Positions 1 to 5,549 of a DNA stretch of 11,679 nt are shown in pieces; the first letter of the stretch is position 1; the number at the start of each line of letters is the position of its first letter. Both the position numbers and the translations under genes were made by a program. Below the pieces are notes generated by a model, which saw only the letters and a list, made by a program, of their open reading frames with translations, was not told where the DNA came from and did not search any database. Source of the stretch: Mariniphaga sp. (GTDB lineage Bacteria > Bacteroidota > Bacteroidia > Bacteroidales > Prolixibacteraceae); contig JANYLE010000485.1 of the NCBI GenBank assembly GCA_025363795.1, forward strand, positions 1 to 11,679. Direction: 5' to 3'.

Positions 1-267
1 AAAAAAGAGAACAATTTCATTGCAAATCATTAAATATCAATGAATTAAAATAATTAATATTCAATATTTTGATTCCTATTAATTGGGATGATCTTATACA
101 AATATTTTGCATTTACTTTACTTAAAAATAACATATTTTCCCCTTAAAAATCCTCTTTTGCCGCACCTTAAACTTTGCCAACCGTTTTATAATTTGTATT
201 TTTACAAATGATTTGGTTTGATTGATTATTAAATTAACAACACTGTTCAGCAGTAAAATTGAATTCT
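1..267 (+). promoter_or_regulatory. AT-rich non-coding leader upstream of the terD array
   Basis: No credible gene is seen on either strand in this stretch. It is very AT-rich and ends directly at the ATG of the first TerD gene, so it most likely contains the promoter and 5' leader of the TerD-TerY1 transcription unit. Several TTTG tetramers occur (for example 157-160, 174-177 and 193-196), the core element of Bacteroidota promoters. I could not find a pair with the expected spacing and a good TAnnTTTG -7 element, so no promoter is assigned to an exact position. A palindrome at 192-209 is listed separately. Confidence 0.5.
192..209. promoter_or_regulatory. Short palindrome, candidate operator of the terD array
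   Basis: ATTTGTA (192-198) and TACAAAT (203-209) form a perfect 7-bp inverted repeat around a TTTT spacer. It lies about 60 bases before the ATG of the first TerD gene, where an operator would be expected to overlap the promoter. It is rich in A/T and short, so a chance match in this AT-rich leader is quite possible. No regulator gene lies in the window. Confidence 0.25.
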
Positions 268-822
268 ATGGCGATTAATTTAACAAAAGGACAACGCATT
301 GAAATTGGGCTTACCAAAGTTGGCATTGGTTTAGGTTGGGATCCAAACGCCGGAACAGGCTTTGATTTTGACCTGGATGCATCAGCATTTCTATTAGGCG
401 AAAACAAGAAAATCCCTCAGGATGAGTATTTTGTTTTTTACAACAATCTAAAATCACCTGATGGTGCAGTTGAATCATCTGGTGACGATTTAACCGGTGG
501 CAACAGCGATGGAGATGATGAAACATTGAAAGTCGATTTGTCAAAATTAGATCCCAAAATTCAGGAAATTATATTTACAGTGACGATTCACGACTATGAG
601 TCACGGCGCCAGAATTTTGGACAGGTTAGGAACTCATTTATCCGGATTTACAATAGCCAGACCAATGACGAAATCGCAAAATATGATTTAGACGAAGATT
701 TCTCTGTTGAAACCGCCGTCGAATTTGGACGTTTATACAAACGAAATGGCGAGTGGAAATTTGAAGCGATGGGGATTGGTTATAAAGGTGGATTACAGTA
801 CTTTGTTGGTAAATATGCTTAA
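268..822 (+). CDS. terD: TerD-family calcium-binding stress protein (paralog 1)
   Basis: A 184-residue canonical single-domain TerD protein, expected in the cytoplasm or at the inner face of the membrane. TerD domains bind Ca2+ through two clusters of acidic residues, and both are visible: DFDLDAS at residues 33-39 and a GDDLTGG...DGDDE loop around 72-85. The family signatures GLGWD (21-25), FYNNLKSPDG (57-66), FGQVRNSF (117-124) and GEWKFEA (161-167) are all present. Length matches E. coli TerD/TerE. A TTG in the same frame lies at 259, but ATG 268 is preferred because all four paralogs then begin with MAI followed by a KGQ motif. Compared with the third paralog it has one extra residue in the second acidic loop. 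It is first in the unit, with 11 bases before the next gene. TerD proteins are linked to tellurite, phage and oxidative stress resistance, but the biochemical role is unsettled. Confidence 0.93.
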   Translation: MAINLTKGQRIEIGLTKVGIGLGWDPNAGTGFDFDLDASAFLLGENKKIPQDEYFVFYNNLKSPDGAVESSGDDLTGGNSDGDDETLKVDLSKLDPKIQEIIFTVTIHDYESRRQNFGQVRNSFIRIYNSQTNDEIAKYDLDEDFSVETAVEFGRLYKRNGEWKFEAMGIGYKGGLQYFVGKYA

Positions 823-833
823 ATCTTTAAATT

Positions 834-1508
834 ATGGCAATTAATTTACAAAAAGGTCAGACAATTGACCTGCGAAAAAGCGATAAAGGAGACAGTTACG
901 ACTTATCCCAGGTAACTGTCGGTTTAGGTTGGGATATCCGCAAAAAAAAAGGCGGATTTCTGAGCAGTTTATTGGGAGGAGACAAAGAGGAAGAATTTGA
1001 TCTTGACGCAATAGCTTTCCTGCTGGATGCCAATGGGAAGGTGGTCAATTTAGGTCGCAAAGCTAAAGCTCCAAATGGACGTGAGATCAACCTTTACGAA
1101 GGTGATGTTGTTTATTTCAATAGTATGAAACATCCATCAGGGCATATTTGGTTAACCGGCGATAATCGGACTGGTGCCGGCGAAGGTGATGATGAACAAA
1201 TCATTGTCAAATTAGATGCTTTGGATGAGAAATATCAAAAGATTTTGTTTCTGGTCTCCATCTATCAGGGAAAATCTAAGAACCAACAGTTTAGCATGGT
1301 TGAAAATGCTTTTATCCGGGCAGTTGATGCAAAAGGCAAAGAGATTGCAAAATTTAACCTTTCAGGAGATGAATCTTTGAAAGGAATGTGCTCGATGATC
1401 TTTGCTGAAGCTTATCGCCGTGAAGGAACCTGGAAGTTCAGGGCTTTAGGCGAACCTCAGGCTACCGATAATTTCGTAGAGATATTAAAAAATTACATAA
1501 ACAATTAA
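834..1508 (+). CDS. Long TerD-family protein with insert (paralog 2)
   Basis: A 224-residue TerD-domain protein, about 40 residues longer than the first and third paralogs. It keeps GLGWD (30-34), FDLDA (55-59), a second acidic loop GDNRTGAGEGDDE (109-121) and a closing TWKFRALGE region (199-207). The extra length sits in two places: a basic and glycine-rich insertion near residues 37-54 (KKKGGFLSSLLGGDKEEE), of the kind seen in TerZ-like proteins, and a loop at about 70-90 before the YFNSMKHPSG strand. These insertions probably change the rim of the beta sandwich or add a partner surface (inference). The gene follows paralog 1 by 11 bases and precedes paralog 3 by 13 bases, so co-transcription is very likely. 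The start ATG has an A/T-rich leader without a Shine-Dalgarno sequence, as for its neighbours. I give no symbol because it fits TerD, TerE and TerZ only partly. Confidence 0.88.
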   Translation: MAINLQKGQTIDLRKSDKGDSYDLSQVTVGLGWDIRKKKGGFLSSLLGGDKEEEFDLDAIAFLLDANGKVVNLGRKAKAPNGREINLYEGDVVYFNSMKHPSGHIWLTGDNRTGAGEGDDEQIIVKLDALDEKYQKILFLVSIYQGKSKNQQFSMVENAFIRAVDAKGKEIAKFNLSGDESLKGMCSMIFAEAYRREGTWKFRALGEPQATDNFVEILKNYINN

Positions 1509-1521
1509 ATATTAATATATT

Positions 1522-2073
1522 ATGGCAATTAGTTTAGAAAAAGGACAACGTGTAAATATTGGGTTACCCAAATTTACAGTCGGCTTAGGCTGGGATGCCA
1601 ATTCATCCGTCGGCGAAGATTTCGATCTCGATGCATCAGTTTTCATCCTTGGAGAAAACAAAAAAATTCTTTCCGATGAATATTTTGTCTTTTACAACAA
1701 CCTGAAATCCCCGGATGGTTCGGTTGAACATACCGGTGACAACCTTACAGGAGCTGGCGATGGTGATGACGAAAGTATCAAAATTGATCTTTCTAAAATT
1801 AACCCCGCTGCAACTGAAATAACATTTGTTGTTACCATCCACCAGGCCGCCGCAAGAAAACAAAATTTCGGACAGGTACGTAACTCATTTGTAAGAATTT
1901 ACAACCCTGACACCAACGAAGAGATTCTCAAATACGAATTAGATGAAGACTTCTCGATCGAAACAGCTGCAGAATTTGGACGGCTTTACAAACGCAACGG
2001 CGAATGGAAATTCGAAGCAGTTGGTGTAGGACTCAAAGGCGGTCTTGATGATTATTTAAGCAAATACAATTAA
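1522..2073 (+). CDS. terD: TerD-family calcium-binding stress protein (paralog 3)
   Basis: A 183-residue canonical TerD protein and the closest relative of paralog 1 in this window. The shared stretches include EYFVFYNNLKSPDG, KQNFGQVRNSF (with one change), EFGRLYKRNGEWKFEA and the KGGL element near the C terminus. Acidic clusters EDFDLDAS (32-39) and GDNLTGAGDGDDE (72-84) match the consensus Ca2+ sites better than those of paralog 1, since the second loop has the standard length. That paralogs 1 and 3 are near-duplicates separated by the divergent paralog 2 suggests an ancestral duplication of a two-gene block, or selection to keep alternating types. The next gene starts after 11 bases. A role in Ca2+-dependent stress response is inferred from the family. 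Confidence 0.93.
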   Translation: MAISLEKGQRVNIGLPKFTVGLGWDANSSVGEDFDLDASVFILGENKKILSDEYFVFYNNLKSPDGSVEHTGDNLTGAGDGDDESIKIDLSKINPAATEITFVVTIHQAAARKQNFGQVRNSFVRIYNPDTNEEILKYELDEDFSIETAAEFGRLYKRNGEWKFEAVGVGLKGGLDDYLSKYN

Positions 2074-2084
2074 AACAAAAAATA

Positions 2085-2696
2085 ATGGCAATTAAATTAG
2101 AAAAAGGACAACGGATCAGCCTCGAAAAAAGCAATGGCAGCAAACTGCAAAGTGTTTGTGTTGGTGTAAATTGGGGTGCAATTGAAAAGAAAGGTTTCTT
2201 CGGAGGAAAAAAGCTTGAAGCAGTCGATCTGGATGCCAGTTGTGCAACATTCGATGATAGCAATAAAACATTAGAGGTGGTTTATTTTGGAAACCTAAAA
2301 TCCAAATCGGGTTCTATCCGTCACAGTGGTGATGACCTGGTTGGTGATACAGGCGGAGATGATGGACTTGACAACGAAGTAATTACAGTTGATTTGGCCA
2401 AACTTGATCCATCTGTTACCAAAATTGCATTTGTTTTGAACAGCTTTCGCGGACAGGATTTCAAAACAATTCCGTTTGCCTCAATCAGAATTTATGAAGG
2501 TTCCTCTTCACATGTAAATGAAGTTTTTGCAACCTACGATATCGCTAACGGGCCAAATTTTGCTGGTCACGTTTCGATGGTAATGGGCGTATTTTACAAG
2601 AAGAACGGCGAATGGAAATTTAATGCCATTGGCGAACCAACCGAAGACAAAGATCTGAAAGGAACATTAAATAGCGTAATTAACAAGTACTTATAG
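2085..2696 (+). CDS. TerZ-like TerD-family protein (paralog 4)
   Basis: A 203-residue TerD-domain protein resembling TerZ in several points: a KKGFFGGKK insert after the first tryptophan strand (35-43), DLDASC (48-53) and the NSFRGQDF segment (119-126). The second acidic loop (81-98) is unusual. Instead of GDNLTGEGDGDDE it reads GDDLVGDTGGDDGLDNE, five residues longer with a changed spacing of acids, so Ca2+ binding at this site may differ or be weaker. The usual GLGWD is replaced by GVNWG (27-31). The protein ends with the standard GEWKFNAIGEP element (175-185) and a short helical tail. It is the last TerD gene; its stop codon lies just 2 bases before the ATG of the first vWA gene, which implies tight co-expression. 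Confidence 0.88.
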   Translation: MAIKLEKGQRISLEKSNGSKLQSVCVGVNWGAIEKKGFFGGKKLEAVDLDASCATFDDSNKTLEVVYFGNLKSKSGSIRHSGDDLVGDTGGDDGLDNEVITVDLAKLDPSVTKIAFVLNSFRGQDFKTIPFASIRIYEGSSSHVNEVFATYDIANGPNFAGHVSMVMGVFYKKNGEWKFNAIGEPTEDKDLKGTLNSVINKYL

Positions 2697-2698
2697 CA

Positions 2699-3337
2699 AT
2701 GAGAAGATTACCAGTTTATTTAGTTCTGGATACTTCCGGTTCAATGACCGGCGAGCCAATTGAAGCTGTAAAAAACGGCGTTCAGGTTTTAGTATCCACC
2801 TTGCGACAGGATCCTTACGCACTTGAAACAGCGTTTTTAAGTGTCATCACGTTTGATAGTTCTGCCCGTCAACTGGTTCCGCTCACAGAGCTTTCCATGT
2901 TCCAGATGCCGGATATCCAGGCGAATGGAACTACAGCCCTGGGAGATGCTTTATCATTACTGGCCTCAAAATCAGACAGTGAAGTGGCCAAAACCACACT
3001 CGAGCAAAAAGGAGACTGGAAACCTTTGGTATTCCTCATGACTGATGGCGAACCTACGGATAACTGGCAAAGAGGGCTTACCGAATTTAAAAAACGTAAA
3101 TTTGGTATGGTTGTAGCATGCGCTGCCGGTTCCGGAGCAAATACCTCTGTTTTAAAGCAAATCACAGATGTTGTTGTTCAGCTGGATACAGCCGATTCAG
3201 CGACAATTAAAGCTTTCTTCAAATGGGTTTCCGCGTCGGTAAGTACCGGTAGTCAGAAAATTGAAGCCAGTGGCAAAGAGGTTACAGGATTAAATGAACT
3301 GCCTCCTCCCCCACCAGAAGTAAATATTGTGGTTTAA
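2699..3337 (+). CDS. terY: TerY-like vWA-domain protein with intact MIDAS (copy 1)
   Basis: A 212-residue cytoplasmic protein made of one von Willebrand A domain. It begins with the family signature MRRLPVY and has a complete metal-ion-dependent adhesion site: DTSGS (D11, S13, S15), a threonine in NGTTALG (78/79) and D116 in MTDGEPTD. Such vWA domains bind a divalent metal and a partner protein. In the TerY-P triad the vWA protein is associated with a PP2C phosphatase and a kinase, both of which lie downstream here. Residues 185-212 form a low-complexity tail ending in a LPPPPPEV motif that recurs in the second vWA gene. The ATG lies 2 bases after paralog 4, and a strong intrinsic terminator follows, so this gene closes the first transcription unit. 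It has no signal peptide or membrane helix. Confidence 0.93.
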   Translation: MRRLPVYLVLDTSGSMTGEPIEAVKNGVQVLVSTLRQDPYALETAFLSVITFDSSARQLVPLTELSMFQMPDIQANGTTALGDALSLLASKSDSEVAKTTLEQKGDWKPLVFLMTDGEPTDNWQRGLTEFKKRKFGMVVACAAGSGANTSVLKQITDVVVQLDTADSATIKAFFKWVSASVSTGSQKIEASGKEVTGLNELPPPPPEVNIVV

Positions 3338-3427
3338 ATTATTGATATTATTTGTATTAGAGTCGAATGAGAAAGACAAACAATACAGTGATTCATCAAA
3401 TATCAGCACAATTTGATATCTATATTC

Positions 3428-3460
3428 AACGAGTGGTGCAATCATGCACTACTCGTTTTT
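3428..3460 (+). terminator. Intrinsic terminator after terY copy 1
   Basis: Arms AACGAGTGGTGCA (3428-3440) and TGCACTACTCGTT (3445-3457) pair over 13 positions with a single G-U wobble, enclose a four-base ATCA loop and run into a T-tract (3456-3460). This is a textbook rho-independent terminator on the plus strand. It separates the TerD-TerY1 unit from the downstream PH/TerY2/AIM24 unit. It also settles the start of the next gene: an in-frame ATG at 3444-3446 lies in this hairpin, so it cannot sensibly be used. Confidence 0.9.
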
Positions 3461-3494
3461 ATTAGTTCTTAATGATTGTCTTAAATCAATTCTT

Positions 3495-3863
3495 ATGAGT
3501 CATTACGTAAAAAATAACCTTATTGCCGGAGAACAGATCGAATATGAAACGACCTATCATTGGGTTATTTTCTTCAGTTTAAGGGCTCTTTTTACTTTAT
3601 TCATTGCTCCAATAATAGACAAATGGACTGATGAGTTTGCAATAACCAACAAACGTGTGGTTATTAAAACGGGCTTAATCAGCCGGAAAACTGTTGAACT
3701 GAATTTAAGCAAGATTGAGAGTGTTAATGTAGATCAAACAGTTATGGGCAGAATTTTCGGTTTCGGCAGTATCACAATTATTGGAATCGGCGGAACAAGA
3801 GAAATGTTTGTAAATATTCGGAAACCGCTAGAATTCAGGAGAAAATTTCAGGAATTGTGCTGA
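3495..3863 (+). CDS. Small membrane-anchored bacterial PH (bPH2, YdbS-like) protein
   Basis: A 122-residue protein of the bacterial pleckstrin-homology type 2 (former DUF304) family. It opens with SHYVKNNLIAGEQIEYET (2-19), then a hydrophobic stretch at about residues 22-41 (HWVIFFSLRALFTLFIAPII) that is probably one membrane helix. The PH-like beta domain follows: TDEFAITNKRVVIKTGLI (45-62), LNLSKIESVNVDQTVMGRIFG (69-89) and a final PLEFRR (111-116) helix. Family members usually have a longer hydrophobic region, enough for a two-helix hairpin, before TxEFAVT; here only one helix fits. The start at 3495 is chosen because the upstream in-frame ATG at 3444 lies in the terminator loop and the family N terminus begins with the SHYVK segment. 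It opens the second unit, 27 bases before the second vWA gene. A scaffold role at the membrane is inferred. Confidence 0.87.
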   Translation: MSHYVKNNLIAGEQIEYETTYHWVIFFSLRALFTLFIAPIIDKWTDEFAITNKRVVIKTGLISRKTVELNLSKIESVNVDQTVMGRIFGFGSITIIGIGGTREMFVNIRKPLEFRRKFQELC

Positions 3864-3890
3864 AAAAACGAAGTTAATATTTCAAATCAA

Positions 3891-4526
3891 ATGAGAAGAT
3901 TACCTGTTTACATATTGATTCAGACATCCGGTGCAATGCATGGTGAACCCATAGAATCGATTAAAGTGGGCCTTGAATCGATGGTGGCCAGTCTACGTCA
4001 GGATCCTTTTGCTTTAGAGTCTGTCCACATCAGCCTGATTACTTTCAACCGTGTTGCCGAGCAAATTTTACCACTTACTGAATTGGAAAGCCTGCAATTG
4101 CCTGAAATTATTCTGCCCGAGTCGGGAGGAACACACCTGGGTGAAGCACTGCGATTCCTTTGTGAAAGAGTTGATCAGGAAATACAAGTAACCACCCACG
4201 AACAAAAAGGTGATTGGATGCCACTTCTGTTTATCATGACTAATGGAAAACCATCTGACAATCAATTGTATAATCAGATGATTCCGGAAATCAAACGACG
4301 CCACTTCGGAAGTATCATCGCATGCGCTGCCGGGGCAAAAGCCGACACAGCACGGTTAAAGGAGCTGACCGACAATGTGGTGAGTCTTGATACAACTGAC
4401 AGCGCAACTTTTCGTCAGTTTTTCAAATGGGTTTCTGCCTCTGTGAGTATGGGAAACCGGAGTGTTGGTGCAGTCGCTGAAATGCAATTACCACCGCCAC
4501 CGCCTGAAGTGCATACAGTTATTTAG
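3891..4526 (+). CDS. terY: TerY-like vWA-domain protein with degenerate MIDAS (copy 2)
   Basis: A 211-residue vWA protein clearly paralogous to the upstream copy (MRRLPVY start, RQDPFALES, EQKGDW, ACAAGAKAD, FFKWVSASVS). Overall it looks like standard TerY, with no frameshift or stop. The metal site is altered at three positions: D11 is Q and S15 is A (QTSGA instead of DTSGS), and the aspartate of MTDG is asparagine (N118); the threonine of GGTHLG (T81) and S13 remain. ITFD is also ITFN (N53). Divalent-metal binding is therefore probably lost, while the fold and the surfaces may be kept. The C terminus ends in LPPPPPEV plus a few hydrophobic residues, as in copy 1. The gene lies 27 bases after the PH gene and 64 before the AIM24 gene. 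A non-catalytic partner or antagonist of copy 1 is my inference. Confidence 0.92.
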   Translation: MRRLPVYILIQTSGAMHGEPIESIKVGLESMVASLRQDPFALESVHISLITFNRVAEQILPLTELESLQLPEIILPESGGTHLGEALRFLCERVDQEIQVTTHEQKGDWMPLLFIMTNGKPSDNQLYNQMIPEIKRRHFGSIIACAAGAKADTARLKELTDNVVSLDTTDSATFRQFFKWVSASVSMGNRSVGAVAEMQLPPPPPEVHTVI

Positions 4527-4590
4527 GCTTTAGCGTTTAGGTTTTAGTTATTTGGAAAATCGGAAAGTGATAATTATTAATTGACTTGGA

Positions 4591-5226
4591 ATGAATTGCA
4601 AATTTATAGGATACGATCTGAAATGTCTTGAGATAGTACTCAGCCCTGGAGAAGAGTTTTTCGCAGAAAGAGGTTCGCTGATCTACCTTGAAAAGGGAAT
4701 CGAAAGAGAAATGCGGGTACTGCAAAATGGTGTTTGGGGAATGCTCAAAAGAGGCGTCTCAGGAGAAAGCATTATTCTCGTCGTTTATAAAAATATTAGC
4801 CGTGACCCGAAAAAAATGGTCGTTGCTGGCAGAGGAGGCATGGTTTCTGTCAATTTGACAGAAATGGAGGGCGGAATTCTCTGCAAAAAAGGATATTACG
4901 TCGCCTCAAGTCAGCAGGTTGAAGTTGACTTCAAAATCTCATTAGGAAGTTTATTCAGCGGTTTGGGATTAGTTTTACAGAAAATCAAAGGCAATGGAAC
5001 TGTTTTCCTGGATTCAATCGGTTCTCCGACCAGGATTGATTTGCAATACGGACAAGCCATTCAGGTTGATGAGGGTAGCTTAATCTGTACAAGCCTGAGC
5101 CTCGAAGGACGCATTCAATCCTCCATGTCGGCGTCCAACCTCTTTTCCGGTGAAGGTTTTTCATTGGTCGAAATTACTGGTCCCGGAATCGTTTATATCA
5201 ATTCAGTAAACCTGCGTACACCTTAA
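4591..5226 (+). CDS. AIM24-family protein (former DUF124)
   Basis: A 211-residue protein of the AIM24 family, beta-rich and related in fold to tryptophan-RNA-binding attenuator proteins. Recognisable stretches are CLEIVLSPGEEFFAERGSL (12-30), MLKRGVSGES (51-60), the GGMVSVNL strand (82-89), a second SGEGF-type repeat near residues 186-190 and a closing TGPGIVYINS (196-205). The two SGES/SGEG elements mark the internal repeats of the family. No signal peptide or membrane helix is seen. Molecular function is unknown for the family; the yeast namesake is mitochondrial and influences cristae organisation. Its presence with bPH2 and YggT-like genes in Ter neighbourhoods hints at a membrane-associated scaffold. 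Length is a little shorter than most relatives. No obvious terminator precedes it, so the 64-base gap from terY copy 2 probably lies within the operon. Confidence 0.87.
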   Translation: MNCKFIGYDLKCLEIVLSPGEEFFAERGSLIYLEKGIEREMRVLQNGVWGMLKRGVSGESIILVVYKNISRDPKKMVVAGRGGMVSVNLTEMEGGILCKKGYYVASSQQVEVDFKISLGSLFSGLGLVLQKIKGNGTVFLDSIGSPTRIDLQYGQAIQVDEGSLICTSLSLEGRIQSSMSASNLFSGEGFSLVEITGPGIVYINSVNLRTP

Positions 5227-5256
5227 AAAGCAATAAAACAATTTAATATAAATGCC

Positions 5257-5511
5257 ATGAAATTAATACTTTATATCTTCTTAAACGTTCTGATTGTTGG
5301 ATTATTCCTGTATTCCAAACTTACCCCCTATAAAGATCGTCTCACTGGCAGATACCTTAAAACATTTAACTTTTTCAATGCTATCTTTAATCCGATTCTG
5401 GCCATTTTCAAACCTTTGGCGCGCCCCATGCAGGTTGGAAACGGGATTGCTGTCGATTTGTCACAGATTATATTGCTGATCATATTGCTTGTTGTATTAA
5501 AACTCGTTTAA
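5257..5511 (+). CDS. YggT-like small membrane protein
   Basis: An 84-residue protein with two hydrophobic stretches, about residues 2-20 and 66-83, joined by a loop containing a FNPILAIFKPLARP segment (43-56) and a DLSQIILLIILL element (67-78). The latter resembles the YggT family, whose members end in a DLSPIILLLxL helix. The upstream ATG at 5252 is in another frame and runs into a stop at once, so ATG 5257 is used. YggT proteins are poorly characterised inner-membrane proteins often found near osmotic-stress and cell-division genes. It sits 30 bases after AIM24 and 38 before the phosphatase, on the same strand. I see no catalytic residues, so a structural or anchoring role is the most I can infer. 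It may be a short, divergent relative rather than a full YggT member. Confidence 0.72.
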   Translation: MKLILYIFLNVLIVGLFLYSKLTPYKDRLTGRYLKTFNFFNAIFNPILAIFKPLARPMQVGNGIAVDLSQIILLIILLVVLKLV

Positions 5512-5549
5512 TCAGACGATTGCCAAAAAATAATTAATTAGTTGTATAA

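Noticed and set aside
259..267. TTG start for the first TerD gene adding three residues
   Set aside because: ATG 268 gives the MAI start shared by the other three TerD proteins, and the TTG has no supporting signal.
1..267. A Bacteroidota -33/-7 promoter in the leader
   Set aside because: TTTG motifs occur but none has a TAnnTTTG element at 19-21 bases, so no position can be claimed.
268..2696. Tandem TerD genes read as DNA repeats or a mobile element
   Set aside because: The similarity follows protein paralogy and is diverged at the DNA level; no terminal repeats, target duplications or transposase are present.
3395..3417. Inverted repeat ATCAAAT/ATTTGAT upstream of the terminator
   Set aside because: Seven base pairs with a nine-base loop and no T-tract in AT-rich DNA is easily expected by chance.
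3444..3494. ATG 3444 as start of the bPH2 gene
   Set aside because: It lies in the loop and stem of the intrinsic terminator and the added residues do not belong to the family N terminus.
268..4526. Naming the locus a tellurite-resistance operon
   Set aside because: TerB, TerC and TerA are not in the window and TerD/TerY genes occur in wider stress systems, so tellurite resistance is not supported as the function.
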